NCBI GenBank assembly: GCA_031292625.1
Contig: JARLGU010000042.1
Location: 21,580-85,579, forward strand
Origin: Capsulimonadaceae bacterium
GTDB lineage: Bacteria > Armatimonadota > Armatimonadia > Armatimonadales > Capsulimonadaceae
Direction of reading: 5' to 3'
DNA: 64,000 nt
Each line of letters opens with the position of its first letter. Positions within the stretch are counted from its first letter, which is position 1. Below, piece after piece: positions 28,761-38,609 of the stretch. The translations under genes were made by a program, and so were the position numbers. The notes beneath the pieces are model-generated. The model saw only the letters and a program-made list of their open reading frames with translations, searched no databases and was not told where the DNA came from.

Positions 28761-29654
28761 TCAGATCATGCTGAACGTGGCCGCGAATTGCGGTGTGTCG
28801 GTCGCGTCAGCCGTTCCAGCCGCACACTCGCCAGTAAGGCTTGCGGCCCCCGTTGCGCTGGTAGGGTTGACGCCAGGCGACACATTATTCGGCGTCAGCC
28901 ATTTGACGTGACCATCCGCAAACACGAAGTTCGCCCCATTCGAGTGCCTTCCGTATTGCGAACCCGCCATTGCTGCGGCTCCATCCCATGTCTGGAAGAG
29001 GGGTTGAGCCGTGCGCCCCATCCACCCTGTCGCCATCGAACCGCAAACAAAGCTTGAGCCCTCGTTCGACGGCAAACACGTGCCGTACACTTCTCCCGCG
29101 AAAACGTTGAAGCCGTCCGTGCTGGGCGACCACGCGATCGTGCCGTAACCCGCAAACGCATCGAACGGGCTGGTCGACACGGAAAATCCGCTGACTTCGC
29201 AAAGGAGAACCGACAAAGCGGGCGCATGCAAATTGACCACCGTGACTGGAGCTACCAGATTTCGCCCGCAGAACGGTGCGACGTTCACGTTGTAGGCGTA
29301 CGACACCTCGCTTCGTCCAGAGGCTGGAGCAGCCGTATCGTCAGGGCAGGCGAACGCGCCGGTCGACTTTACGTAAGGAAAGATTTGCCCCGCCCAACCG
29401 TTGGCCAGCATCCCGTTGTTCTGGCTTTTCCAGCCGCAGGGATAAAGCTCGTCGTAATCCTGCGCATACTGCAAGATCGCCATCCCAAGCTGCTTTTCAT
29501 TGGCGCTGCAGCTCGACTGCCGCGCCTTTTCCCGCGCCGTCGCGAAAACAGGGAATAGAATAGCTGCCAATATCGCAATTATTGCTATAACAACTAACAA
29601 TTCAATAAGAGTAAAGCCATATCCCCTAATTGTTACCGACTTCTTGGAACACAT
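28761..29654 (-). CDS. DUF1559 prepilin-type protein with H-X9-DG motif (cassette 3)
   Basis: 297 residues. ATG at 29654 with AGGGGA about 7 bases upstream. The prepilin signal is [20 protein letters not shown] with the canonical Gly. The [16 protein letters not shown] block follows, and the H-X9-DG motif reads [18 protein letters not shown]. The tail [18 protein letters not shown] is nearly the same as in cassette 1, so these two are close paralogues. It is the first gene after a consensus promoter and is followed by the GH42-like hydrolase after 9 bases. Its position ahead of the enzyme rather than behind a regulator shows that the pseudopilin-hydrolase pair is the constant unit. Confidence 0.88.
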   Translation of the reverse strand: MCSKKSVTIRGYGFTLIELLVVIAIIAILAAILFPVFATAREKARQSSCSANEKQLGMAILQYAQDYDELYPCGWKSQNNGMLANGWAGQIFPYVKSTGAFACPDDTAAPASGRSEVSYAYNVNVAPFCGRNLVAPVTVVNLHAPALSVLLCEVSGFSVSTSPFDAFAGYGTIAWSPSTDGFNVFAGEVYGTCLPSNEGSSFVCGSMATGWMGRTAQPLFQTWDGAAAMAGSQYGRHSNGANFVFADGHVKWLTPNNVSPGVNPTSATGAASLTGECAAGTADATDTPQFAATFSMI

Positions 29655-29683
29655 TCGTTTATCCCCTATCTGTAGAACTCAAC

Positions 29684-29741
29684 ACGCGTACAATCTGTCC
29701 GGTACACGCTGTATTATATCGCTGTCCCGGCGGCTTGTCAA
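29684..29741 (-). promoter_or_regulatory. Consensus promoter and inverted repeat of cassette 3
   Basis: On the minus strand TTGACA (29741-29736), a 17-base spacer and TATAAT (29718-29713), a full consensus. Just downstream GCGTGTAC (29709-29702) and GTACGCGT (29691-29684) form an inverted repeat with one mismatch, a candidate operator for the regulator at 24040. Confidence 0.8.
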
Positions 29742-29884
29742 GAGGATAATTCCAATTTGGTGTAAGTACCCTGCGATTTGGCTACAGCGAATGATTAGAG
29801 GTGGAGAACGCCGTAAAGGCCATCACGGGCAGACGGGCAAGGAAACCGGATTGCCGTGCGAATCCAAGCCGCCTTGCTGCGCCC

Positions 29885-31276
29885 CTACTCTCCCGCGAAC
29901 GGGTTCGGGACAGTGAACTTTTCTTCCTTCGGCGGTTGGCCGCGGGTGGGCTCGTTCTTCGCGGGAGCATCCTCTTCGATTTCCAGCGTGTCGTCTTCTC
30001 CCTCGTCAAACGCCGTAATGCGCGGCAGGGCGGCTTGCTGCTCGTCGTCGATCACCGTCCGCTTGATCGTCGTTTGGCGAATGATCGGCATCGCGACTCT
30101 CTCGCCGCCGAGCCTTTCCAACCCCTTTTCCGCCTCTTCGGCCATCACGCCCTTCGGGAATAGCTTCAAATAGACCTCGTAGGCGTCGCGCGCCATCTCT
30201 TTGTTGTCGTAGATCGTTTCCCATATGCGGGCGAAGCGCATGATCGCGGCCGCCGAGTCCTTGGTGGAGGGATCGATGTCGAAGATGCGGCGGTAAACAT
30301 ACGCGGCCGTATCGAACTTACCCAGCCCTTCGAGCTTGCTTCCGAGCTTCAGGTAAAATGGTCCCGAGACGCCCCCATCGTCGCGCGGGATTTTCAGCAG
30401 CACCTTGGCGACCTCTTCCGGCGACGGGTAGTCGAGCAGTTCGTCCTTATACTGCTCGATCGTGTCGATCGCCCGCTTTTCGCCCCGGCCATCTCCCTTG
30501 GCGATCGCCTTGTTGCAGTAGACGAGCACGAGGTCCATGTTGTCGGTTGGGGCGTCCATCAAGACGTCGAGCTCCGCAAAGCTCATCAGTTCAAGTTCGT
30601 TGCGCAAATCCGCGCGCGTCGCTTGCACCCCGCTCATCGCCATCGTGTCGCGCCGGGCGCGCATGACCATCGCCAGGACGAAACCGGCGATAAACGCGGA
30701 AATGTGGATAAGATGCGCGACCCCGTCGTGAACCCTCAGGATCAGACCATTCAGCACATCGAAGAAGATAAAGTAGGTCACGACGCCCCACGCGGGCCAA
30801 TCAGAAATGCCCCAGCGATAAACGAACGTCCAGAAGACGCGGATCGCGGCGTGCGGAAACATGTGCACGTAAGCGCCGGCAACCCCCATGATCGCGCCGG
30901 ACGCGCCGAGGCTGTAGCCGGAAAACGTAAGGCTCTGTATGATTCCGCCGATCATTCCGGTGCCGAGATACAGAGTCAGGAATTTGAGCGGACGAAGACG
31001 CCCTTCCGCAGCCGTGCCGAAGATCCACAAAAATAGCATATTGCCGGCAATATGGAGGAAGTTTTCGTGGAGGAACATCGACGTAATCAAGTGAACCGGG
31101 TCCATTTGATCGCGTCTGAGCGCCCAATCGGCAACGACGCCCTGGCGGATGGAGCCGAAAATAATCTCGAAATGGGGCACCGTGATCGCGTAAACCAGGC
31201 AGTTTACAACGATCAAGCCGATCGTGACATACGGCTTGTGTTCCGGCGGATTTTTCGATCGGTACGGCAGCAGCAT
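29885..31276 (-). CDS. Rhomboid-family intramembrane serine protease with C-terminal helical-repeat extension
   Basis: 463 residues from the ATG at 31276 (MLLPYRSKNP, a typical rhomboid start). Six membrane segments lie between about 15 and 210. HENFLHIAGNMLFLW (from His70), the catalytic Ser126 in GASGAIMG and His191 in HISAFIAG form the rhomboid signature. Residues 225-400 contain TPR-like helical pairs, and the last 50 are acidic and proline-rich. Rhomboids cut membrane-embedded substrates; the cytoplasmic tail may recruit partners. It is the last gene of the scpA-scpB-HAD operon. The substrate is unknown. Confidence 0.9.
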   Translation of the reverse strand: MLLPYRSKNPPEHKPYVTIGLIVVNCLVYAITVPHFEIIFGSIRQGVVADWALRRDQMDPVHLITSMFLHENFLHIAGNMLFLWIFGTAAEGRLRPLKFLTLYLGTGMIGGIIQSLTFSGYSLGASGAIMGVAGAYVHMFPHAAIRVFWTFVYRWGISDWPAWGVVTYFIFFDVLNGLILRVHDGVAHLIHISAFIAGFVLAMVMRARRDTMAMSGVQATRADLRNELELMSFAELDVLMDAPTDNMDLVLVYCNKAIAKGDGRGEKRAIDTIEQYKDELLDYPSPEEVAKVLLKIPRDDGGVSGPFYLKLGSKLEGLGKFDTAAYVYRRIFDIDPSTKDSAAAIMRFARIWETIYDNKEMARDAYEVYLKLFPKGVMAEEAEKGLERLGGERVAMPIIRQTTIKRTVIDDEQQAALPRITAFDEGEDDTLEIEEDAPAKNEPTRGQPPKEEKFTVPNPFAGE

Positions 31277-31334
31277 AACGGATTGCTCGACGGGCCAGCA
31301 CGAAACGCGGCCGGACCAAACTCCGCGTCCGCCA

Positions 31335-32063
31335 CTAGCCCGCGAAAGACTCCCAGCGTTCAACTAACTCGCCAAGACGCCGAATCTCGCCCAATTTCGG
31401 GGCCGGATCGCCATTGGCGCGCGCGCGTGCATGAGGATTGTACCAGATGGCGGCTACTCCCGCGCCCTGCGCCCCGCCGACATCGTTCGATAGGCTGTCG
31501 CCGACCATCACGGCTTCATCGGATCGTGCTCCCACAAGCTCAAGCGCGTGCTCGAAGATGCGCGCGTCAGGCTTCCAGAGGCCAATCGCATCCGCGATGA
31601 TGACATGGTCCACCGCCGCTTCGAGCCCCAGATGCTCCACTTTCTCAACGTGCGTGGAGACGAGGCCATTCGTGATCAGAACAAGGCGAACACCAAGGCC
31701 GCGCAGATGAGCGAGTGTATCGAGCGCGTCCGGAAACAGATCGATGTCACGGCTCCGAGTACGCGTGTACTCCGCTGCCATGAGCGCGGCCGCGCCAGGA
31801 TGCTCGCCAAGCCCGAGGGATATGATCGCTTCTCCAAACTGCGACGTGCGCAAGTCTTCAATCGAACGCGTCTCGCTCATGTAGGCGGTCCCAAGCCAGT
31901 ACTGATTGGAGATGTCAAGGAAGCGATTGGCGATATGGAGGGGATCGATTCCGAGAGCGTCCTGCTGAACGCCAAGCGCCGCCGCCTTCCGGGCACACCG
32001 AACCCATGCCGTCGCATCGTCGCACAGGGTATCGTCGAGGTCGAAGAATGCCGCTTTACGCAT
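31335..32063 (-). CDS. HAD-superfamily hydrolase (nucleotidase/phosphatase type)
   Basis: 242 residues. The ATG at 32063 overlaps the stop of scpB by 8 bases. Motif I is FFDLDDTL, motif II is LITNGL, the Lys of motif III is in LWKPDARIF and motif IV is MVGDSLSNDV. The helical cap (about 15-95) is of the C1 type, as in YjjG-like nucleotidases and phosphoglycolate phosphatase-like enzymes. The substrate cannot be told from sequence. Coupling to scpB suggests shared expression, not necessarily shared function. Confidence 0.88.
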   Translation of the reverse strand: MRKAAFFDLDDTLCDDATAWVRCARKAAALGVQQDALGIDPLHIANRFLDISNQYWLGTAYMSETRSIEDLRTSQFGEAIISLGLGEHPGAAALMAAEYTRTRSRDIDLFPDALDTLAHLRGLGVRLVLITNGLVSTHVEKVEHLGLEAAVDHVIIADAIGLWKPDARIFEHALELVGARSDEAVMVGDSLSNDVGGAQGAGVAAIWYNPHARARANGDPAPKLGEIRRLGELVERWESFAG

Positions 32064-32667
32064 CGGCAAGGCCCGCCTCATCCAGATCCCCGGTCTCCTC
32101 TTGCGCGGTTAAACCGACGGCGGCTTCGACCTCTTGCATCATGGCCGCGCGATCCTCTTCAGGCGACATGACCTCGTCCAGAGGGGGCAGGTCTTCAAGA
32201 GCGTTCAGGCCAAAATAATGCAGAAAATCCGGCGTCGTAACATAGAGGATCGGCCTCCCTGGAACAACCTTGCGCCCGCCCTCTTTGACCAGCTTGCGAT
32301 CCAGCAGCGTGCGCAACACGCCGTCGGCATTCACGCCGCGTATCGCTTCGATCTCGGCCGTCGTTATCGGCTGACGGTAGGCGACGATTGCAACAGTCTC
32401 GAGCGCCGGTTTCGACAGCCGCGCCCGGCCGTTGGGGCCTGCGAGAAATCGCGCGATCTGCTCTGAAAGATCTGGACGCGTCACCATCTGAAAGCCGCCC
32501 GCGACGCGCACGATGATCACTCCGCCAGCCCGCTCCTCGTACTCTTCGACCAGCGTGTTGCAGATCATGTCGACCTCGGTCGGCTCCCACGCGAAGATGC
32601 GCGCAAGCTCGCCCGACGACACCGGCTCCGTTGAGAGGAACAAACATGCCTCGATTAGATCTTTCAC
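32056..32667 (-). CDS. scpB: Segregation and condensation protein B
   Basis: 203 residues. It has two winged-helix domains, with EACLFLSTEPVSSGELA at the N-terminus and the highly conserved LSKPALETVAIVAYRQPIT followed by IRGVNADGVLRTLL. ScpB dimers bind ScpA and the SMC ATPase to form the condensin that organises the chromosome. The start overlaps the scpA stop by four bases (ATGA), and the stop overlaps the HAD start. Length fits the family. Confidence 0.96.
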   Translation of the reverse strand: MKDLIEACLFLSTEPVSSGELARIFAWEPTEVDMICNTLVEEYEERAGGVIIVRVAGGFQMVTRPDLSEQIARFLAGPNGRARLSKPALETVAIVAYRQPITTAEIEAIRGVNADGVLRTLLDRKLVKEGGRKVVPGRPILYVTTPDFLHYFGLNALEDLPPLDEVMSPEEDRAAMMQEVEAAVGLTAQEETGDLDEAGLADA

Positions 32668-33437
32668 TCCGTCTCGCTCTCCTGCGCCGGCCCGGTCTCA
32701 TCCACCGCATGCAAACGGATCGGTCCCAAGGTCTGCTTCTGGCGTGCCCTTATTTTACCTTGCCGGAGCAGCTCAAGCATGGCAAGAAACGTCATGATCA
32801 GATCCAGCCTGACATGGGTCTCAGGAAACGCATCGACAAAATCGACGCCGTCCTTTCCGGCGTCCTTAACCAGCCGCAGCAGTGTCCGGATCGCCATCTT
32901 CAGGCTCATCTTTTGACGGCGAACGCTGGTCACCTGCTCGGCATCGTCGCCGGCATCCGCGAGCAGCATCTGCAACGCGCGCAACAGCGCATCGGCGCTT
33001 ACCTCGCCGAACGAAACGGGCAGCTCGTACGCATCGCCATAGCTCGCCTGGTCGCGCACGAACAGCTTCAGACGCGCGTCCTCGAACTCCTGCAGCACGC
33101 CGACGAGCGCTTTGTACCTTTCGTACTCCTGCAACCGCTCGACAAGAGCCAGGCGAGGATCGTCTTCGTCCTCTTCGTCCTCGTCCTCCGAAGGGGCCTT
33201 CGGCAGCAGCATGCGCGTCTTGATCTCGAGCAGCGTCGCCGCCATCACGAAGAACTCCCCGGCGAGCGTGAGGTTTCGCTCTTCCATCGCATTGATGTAG
33301 GCGATGTACTGATCCGTGATCGGCTCGATGGGGATGCTCGCAATGTCCAGCTTCTGCTCCCGGATAAGGTGCAGCAGCAGGTCAAGCGGTCCCTCAAAGA
33401 CCGGAAGATTGATTGTCGGCATTACTTGAGTCAGCAT
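32664..33437 (-). CDS. scpA: Segregation and condensation protein A
   Basis: 257 residues from the ATG at 33437; the ATG at 33422 (MPTINLPVFEGPLDLLL) is equally possible, and neither has a clear ribosome site. FEGPLDLLLHLIREQKLDI and FVMAATLLEIKTRMLLP are kleisin N-terminal signatures. An acidic linker (DEDEEDEDD) lies in the middle, and a C-terminal winged helix (VTFLAMLELLRQG-type) binds the SMC head. It is translationally coupled to scpB. Confidence 0.95.
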   Translation of the reverse strand: MLTQVMPTINLPVFEGPLDLLLHLIREQKLDIASIPIEPITDQYIAYINAMEERNLTLAGEFFVMAATLLEIKTRMLLPKAPSEDEDEEDEDDPRLALVERLQEYERYKALVGVLQEFEDARLKLFVRDQASYGDAYELPVSFGEVSADALLRALQMLLADAGDDAEQVTSVRRQKMSLKMAIRTLLRLVKDAGKDGVDFVDAFPETHVRLDLIMTFLAMLELLRQGKIRARQKQTLGPIRLHAVDETGPAQESETE

Positions 33438-33483
33438 GATGATGAATGACCGTCTGCTCGCTGTGTAGAGCCCCGCTCCCCGG

Positions 33484-34026
33484 CTACTTCTCGACCAGCG
33501 GCGCTCCAAGGACGGCAGCGAGCTTCGCCGCGCGCTCGCGGGCCTTGTCGCCCGAACCAGGACCATGCGTCTCGACAACGCAGCGGTGCCCTGGCGCCTT
33601 GAACAACACGAGCACCCGGTATCCGCTTACTCCATGGCTCGATTCGTCCGCGAAACACGCGACTCCCCGTATGTCGTCGAGCGAGCCGCGAATGCTCTGA
33701 CGAAGGCGACCGGAACCTCTAACCATATGATACTGCCGCGTCGTCAAGTTTACAGCCATGCCGCTTGGCGGATTTCTGATCGTGTGCACCGAGATCACGG
33801 TCGCAAACGCAGCCGCCGCGCCAAAGACGCCCGCAACGGCCCAATGATGTCCCACGACAGCTGCCATCAGGGCCGCGACGAGCGCGCAGTCGACCATAAT
33901 CGCCAGCGATGCAAGCAGCCCCCACGTCGTCAGCTCGGCCGGCGTGCGTGAGAACGTCAGGATAGGCCGCGCATCGAAAGGATCGACGGGAGTGGCGGCC
34001 GGTTGATCATCATCAAATGTGTTCAT
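33484..34026 (-). CDS. Uncharacterised two-helix membrane protein
   Basis: 180 residues. The N-terminal ~30 residues are cytoplasmic and Asp/Pro-rich. Two membrane helices span about 34-58 and 62-82. A soluble C-terminal domain of about 95 residues contains MVRGSGRLRQSIRGSLDDIRGV, resembling the PH-like domains that follow two helices in bacterial membrane proteins. I recognise no named family. It is the first gene of the run leading to scpA, 46 bases upstream. Confidence 0.7.
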   Translation of the reverse strand: MNTFDDDQPAATPVDPFDARPILTFSRTPAELTTWGLLASLAIMVDCALVAALMAAVVGHHWAVAGVFGAAAAFATVISVHTIRNPPSGMAVNLTTRQYHMVRGSGRLRQSIRGSLDDIRGVACFADESSHGVSGYRVLVLFKAPGHRCVVETHGPGSGDKARERAAKLAAVLGAPLVEK

Positions 34027-34089
34027 AAGGCCATTCGCACGATTTAAGCCCAGGCAACAGCCATGCCCGCTTGAAACCGGAGCAAGCGC

Positions 34090-34118
34090 GGCGTCTCCTC
34101 CCTCAGGGAGAAGACGCC
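34090..34118. other. Hairpin between the rpoC terminator and the scpAB operon
   Basis: GGCGTCT with CTCCC pairs with GGGAG and AGACGCC across a short loop. No T-run follows on either strand, so it may be an mRNA end or a processing site. Confidence 0.4.
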
Positions 34119-34127
34119 CTATCGTAC

Positions 34128-34163
34128 TAAAACCACGAAAGGGGCGCCGTAACAGCGCCCCTT
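34128..34163 (-). terminator. Terminator of rpoC
   Basis: AAGGGGCGC and GCGCCCCTT form a 9-bp stem (34163-34155 with 34147-34139) 17 bases after the rpoC stop. GTGGTTTTAG follows as a modest T-tract. Confidence 0.7.
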
Positions 34164-34179
34164 CCGTTCATCAAGCGTC

Positions 34180-37100
34180 TCAGATCGCGTTGTCGCCGTC
34201 GGGATCGATTGACGGCTCGTCTTCGGCATCCGCATCGCCCCAAACAGCCGTCGGCCGTTCGAGCACGGCGGTTGCCGAGCTTGGACGCATCGATTCGAGG
34301 CCTTCGAGCTGAACATCCAGGTTGCGGTACTGCGGCAACCCCGTACCGGCCGGAATGAGGCGTCCAATGATGACGTTCTCCTTGAGGCCCACCAGGTTGT
34401 CCTTCTTGCCGCGAACTGCTGCTTCCGTAAGCACGCGGGTCGTCTTCTGGAACGAGGCGGCTGCCAGGAACGACTCCGTGGCAAGCGATGCTTCGGTGAT
34501 TCCGAGCAGGACCCAGTCGGCTTCCGCTTCCCGGCCTGGAGGATCCATGGTCCGGATACGCGTATTCTCGTCCTCGAACTCGAACTTATCGACAACCTGT
34601 CCCGGCAGGAATCGAGAGTCTCCGATGTTCTTAATCTTGCGCTTCTTAAGCATCTGGCGTACGATCACTTCAACGTGCTTGTCGTTGATGTCGACGCCCT
34701 GAGACTTGTAAACGCGCTGGATCTCGCGGACGACATACTGCTGAATGCCGCGGACGCCCTGAAGTTCGAGCACCTTCTGCGGATCGAGCGGGCCTTCGGT
34801 CAACCGGTCGCCTGGCTCAACCACCTGGCCGGGCTGGATCTGCAACTGACCGCGGTAAGGAACGAGGTGAGCCCGGCGAAGCTTGACTGTCGGCCAACCA
34901 GTCTCACGCAGCTTGCGTGCGATCTTCTCGTTGATCTCCGTGCCAGCGGGCAGCGGCTCATCGTCGCCGATCTTGATCTCCTCGGCAAGCGTCTCGCCAA
35001 GTAGGCCCGTGCTGCTGTCCTCGCGGATCGCTTGATCCACGTGGATAATCACGCGGCGAAGACCCTTCTGCTCGATTTCAGCAACGGTTCCGCTGAACTC
35101 GGTAACGATCGCCTGTCCCTTCGGCTTACGAGCTTCGAACAGCTCGACAACACGAAGCAGACCGCCGACTTCGTCTTCGAGAACCTTCAGGACTGCCTGG
35201 ACCGCACGAACGCGCTCGCGATCCGATGACGCGGGAGTCTGTGCGGGCGCACCGGCTTCCCGGTCCTCGTCGAGGGAAACGATACCTCGCGAGATGTCCT
35301 GGTGGAGTTCGCGAAGCGCTTCCTGGCGACGCTGTCGAACGTTTGCGACGCCGACGAGCTGCTTCTGGGCGATGCCTCCCGTGTGGAACGTACGCATCGT
35401 AAGCTGCGTGCCGGGTTCGCCGATCGACTGGGCGGCAATGATGCCCACGGCGACGCCGGGTTCGACCTGCTCGCTGGTGGCGAGATCGCGGCCGTAGCAC
35501 TTGGCGCATACGCCCTGGCGAGCTTCGCAGGTAAACACGCTGCGGAGACCGACGCGCTTAATGCCGGCATCCTGGACCTGGCGCGCAAGTTCCTCGGTGA
35601 TGTCCTGATTGGCATTGACGATCACTTCGCCGGTCGCCGGGTCGACAATGTCTTCCAGAGCGTTGCGGCCGTTCAAGCGCTCCCAGAGCGGCTCGATAAT
35701 CTCGTTGCCCTCGCGAATGGCTTCGACGTAGATCCCCGTTTGTGCGCCGCAATCGTCCTCGCGAATAATCACTTCCTGCGCAACGTCAACAAGGCGGCGC
35801 GTCAGGTAACCGGCATCCGCAGTTCGAAGCGCGGTGTCGGCCAAGCCTTTTCGGGCTCCGTGAGTCGAGACGAAGTATTCGAGGACCGAAAGACCCTCGT
35901 GGAAGTTCGACTTCACCGGCAAGTCTTCAATCATGTTTCCGAACGGATCGGACATGATTCCTCGCATGCCGGAAAGCTGCGTAATCTGACCGAGCGTTCC
36001 ACGAGCGCCGGAGTCCGTCATGATGAACACCGGGTTGAAGTGGTCGATTGCGCGAACGATGGCCGCGCCAACGTCCTTACCCGCACCCTGCCACTTTTCG
36101 AGAACACGTTCCTTGCGCTCACCGCCCGTAATCAATCCGCGGCGGTACTGCTGGTTGAGTTTCTTGACCTCTTCCTCAGCGCGCCGGATAATAACGTTGC
36201 GCTCTTCCGGAACTTCAATGTCGGACATGGCAATCGTGATGCCAGAGTTGGTGGCCTCGCGGAAGCCCATGTTCTTCAGGTCATCGAGCAACCGGATCGT
36301 CCGGTCGTCGCCATGCAACTGCGAGCACTTGGAGATGAGCTTGCCGAGCTGCTTCTTGCCGATCGTCTCGTTGACGTAGCGCATATTCTCAGGCAAGATC
36401 AAGCTGAACCGCAGGCGTCCGACGGTCGTCTCGCGCACTTCGGTGGTGCCGCTGTCCTTGTCCTTGATACGCACGCGGATCGGGTCGTGCAGATCGACGA
36501 AGCCAGTTTCCCAGGCGAGGATCGCCTCGTTGGGACCGGAGAAAATCTCCGGGAACGGCTCCTGCCCTTCCTTCTTCATCGTGACGAAGTAGGAACCGAG
36601 CACGATGTCCTTGGACGGCGAAACGATCGGGCCTCCGTTAGCGGGCGAGAACAGGTTCTTGGTGGAAAGCATCAAGATCCTCGCCTCGGCCTGCGCGCTC
36701 ACCGACAGCGGAACGTGGACGGCCATCTGGTCGCCGTCGAAGTCCGCGTTGAAGGCGTGACACACCAGCGGGTGGATCTGGATCGCTTTACCATCGACAA
36801 GAATGGGCTCGAATGCCTGGATACCGAGGCGGTGCAGGGTCGGCGCGCGGTTGAGCAGCACCGGATGCTCCTTGATCACCTCTTCGAGCGCATCCCAGAC
36901 CTCCGGCTTCAGCCGATCGATCATACGCTTGGCGGTCTTGATATTCGACGTGTAGTTGCGCTCGACCAGGGTCTTCATGACGAACGGCTTGAAGAGCTCG
37001 ATCGCCATTTCCTTGGGCAGACCGCACTGATGCAACTGCAGGCGCGGACCGACGACGATAACCGAGCGGCCGGAGTAGTCGACGCGCTTGCCAAGAAGGT

Positions 37101-38418
37101 TCTTTCGGAAGCGGCCTTCCTTACCCTTGAGCATGTCCGAGAGGCTCTTGAGCGGGCGGTTGTTGGAACCGACCACTGGGCGCTGCCGGCGGCCGTTGTC
37201 GATGAGCGCATCGACAGCTTCCTGCAGGAGCCGCTTCTCGTGGTTGACAATCGACTCAGGCGCCTTGATCTCGACGATCTTCTTAAGGCGGTTGTTGCGG
37301 TTGATGATGCGCCGGTAAAGGTCATTCAAGTCCGACGTCGCAAACCGGCCGCCATCGAGCTGCACCATCGGGCGAAGCTCCGGCGAAATAACGGGGACGG
37401 CGTCCAGGATCATCCACTCGGGACGGCTCTTCGAGCTGATAAACGCTTCGGTCGTTTCCAATCGCTTGACCGCGCGCGCCCGCTTGGGTCCTTGGGTCGA
37501 GGCGATCTCCTGGCGCAACTCGCGAGCGAGCTTCTCCAGGTCCACTTCGATCAGCAGCGACTTCACCGCCGCGCCGCCCATGCCCGCCTGAACGAGCGAG
37601 CGAATATCGCGATCCGGAAGACGCTCGTCGAGCACCGAGAGAACGTCGTCGATCTTGCTCCAGTCGTCTTCCGCGAGAAGCAGCTTCTTCTCGACCTTTT
37701 CGTCGATCAGTTGCAGTCCTTCGCGAAGCCGCTGAATGCGCTCGGCGGTATCGTTCTCGATGTCGCGCAGCTCTTCATCGAGCAATTTGTGGCGATACTG
37801 AATGTCGTCCGCGCTCCACTCCTCGACGCCGATCGGATCTTCCTCGGTTGGCTCGATAGCGGTCTCGTGCTCTTTAATGTCGGCGGCTGTGCGGCCGCGC
37901 GCTTCTTCGAGCATCTCCTGGCCCTGGCGCTCGACATCGAGGATCGCAGCCTCGATGTGGCCGCGGAAATCCGCCATCTCGTTATTGATGCGGGCCCGGT
38001 CCACCTGCGTGACGATATACGAGGCGAAGTACAGAACCTTCTCAAGCGGCCTGGGGCTGATGTCAAGCAACAGCGACAGGGGCGACGGGACGCCCTTCAG
38101 GTACCAAATGTGGCAAACGGGAGCGGCCAGCTCAATGTGGCCCATCCGCTCGCGGCGAACCTTGCTGCGCGTCACTTCCACGCCGCAACGATCGCAGACG
38201 ATTCCCTTGAACTTAACCTTCTTGTAGCGCCCGCAGTGGCACTCCCAGTCCTTGACAGGCCCGAAAATGCGCTCGCAGAATAGGCCGTCGCGCTCAGGCT
38301 TGAAGGTGCGGTAGTTAATCGTTTCCGGCTTCTTCACTTCGCCATAGGACCACGCGCGGATCTCTTGCGGCGAAGCGATACCAATACGAATTTTATCGAA
38401 TGTGCTGACGTCTGCCAT
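34180..38418 (-). CDS. rpoC: DNA-directed RNA polymerase subunit beta'
   Basis: 1412 residues. The zinc ribbon near the N-terminus has Cys60, Cys62, Cys75 and Cys78 (CHCGRYKK and CDRCG). [12 protein letters not shown] carries the three catalytic Asp that hold Mg2+. The second zinc site is formed by DDCGAQTG and [13 protein letters not shown]. The clamp, bridge helix and trigger loop regions are in order ([16 protein letters not shown]). The length is standard and there is no large lineage insertion. It lies 191 bases downstream of rpoB and shares its transcript. AAGGA precedes the ATG by about 13 bases. Confidence 0.98.
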   Translation of the reverse strand: MADVSTFDKIRIGIASPQEIRAWSYGEVKKPETINYRTFKPERDGLFCERIFGPVKDWECHCGRYKKVKFKGIVCDRCGVEVTRSKVRRERMGHIELAAPVCHIWYLKGVPSPLSLLLDISPRPLEKVLYFASYIVTQVDRARINNEMADFRGHIEAAILDVERQGQEMLEEARGRTAADIKEHETAIEPTEEDPIGVEEWSADDIQYRHKLLDEELRDIENDTAERIQRLREGLQLIDEKVEKKLLLAEDDWSKIDDVLSVLDERLPDRDIRSLVQAGMGGAAVKSLLIEVDLEKLARELRQEIASTQGPKRARAVKRLETTEAFISSKSRPEWMILDAVPVISPELRPMVQLDGGRFATSDLNDLYRRIINRNNRLKKIVEIKAPESIVNHEKRLLQEAVDALIDNGRRQRPVVGSNNRPLKSLSDMLKGKEGRFRKNLLGKRVDYSGRSVIVVGPRLQLHQCGLPKEMAIELFKPFVMKTLVERNYTSNIKTAKRMIDRLKPEVWDALEEVIKEHPVLLNRAPTLHRLGIQAFEPILVDGKAIQIHPLVCHAFNADFDGDQMAVHVPLSVSAQAEARILMLSTKNLFSPANGGPIVSPSKDIVLGSYFVTMKKEGQEPFPEIFSGPNEAILAWETGFVDLHDPIRVRIKDKDSGTTEVRETTVGRLRFSLILPENMRYVNETIGKKQLGKLISKCSQLHGDDRTIRLLDDLKNMGFREATNSGITIAMSDIEVPEERNVIIRRAEEEVKKLNQQYRRGLITGGERKERVLEKWQGAGKDVGAAIVRAIDHFNPVFIMTDSGARGTLGQITQLSGMRGIMSDPFGNMIEDLPVKSNFHEGLSVLEYFVSTHGARKGLADTALRTADAGYLTRRLVDVAQEVIIREDDCGAQTGIYVEAIREGNEIIEPLWERLNGRNALEDIVDPATGEVIVNANQDITEELARQVQDAGIKRVGLRSVFTCEARQGVCAKCYGRDLATSEQVEPGVAVGIIAAQSIGEPGTQLTMRTFHTGGIAQKQLVGVANVRQRRQEALRELHQDISRGIVSLDEDREAGAPAQTPASSDRERVRAVQAVLKVLEDEVGGLLRVVELFEARKPKGQAIVTEFSGTVAEIEQKGLRRVIIHVDQAIREDSSTGLLGETLAEEIKIGDDEPLPAGTEINEKIARKLRETGWPTVKLRRAHLVPYRGQLQIQPGQVVEPGDRLTEGPLDPQKVLELQGVRGIQQYVVREIQRVYKSQGVDINDKHVEVIVRQMLKKRKIKNIGDSRFLPGQVVDKFEFEDENTRIRTMDPPGREAEADWVLLGITEASLATESFLAAASFQKTTRVLTEAAVRGKKDNLVGLKENVIIGRLIPAGTGLPQYRNLDVQLEGLESMRPSSATAVLERPTAVWGDADAEDEPSIDPDGDNAI

Positions 38419-38609
38419 TTTTTGTTTGCGTTCCTTGGCCTCGCGCGGCCGCTTTATGGGATGCCGCGTTCATTACCGCGATCCCTGCAAGCGACCTGAG
38501 GCCGGCTCACGATTTCAAGTTTCAATCCGGCCGCGCGCAAGATCGTCGTTTGATCCACGCGCGGCCGATTCCGATGCGATCCGGAGAAGAGGCACGAGCC
38601 CTTCCCAGC

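Noticed and set aside
35302..38283. Open frame of 993 codons on the plus strand opposite rpoC
   Set aside because: It mirrors rpoC codon by codon, has no ribosome site or known domain, and rpoC is certain. GC-rich third positions keep the opposite frame open.
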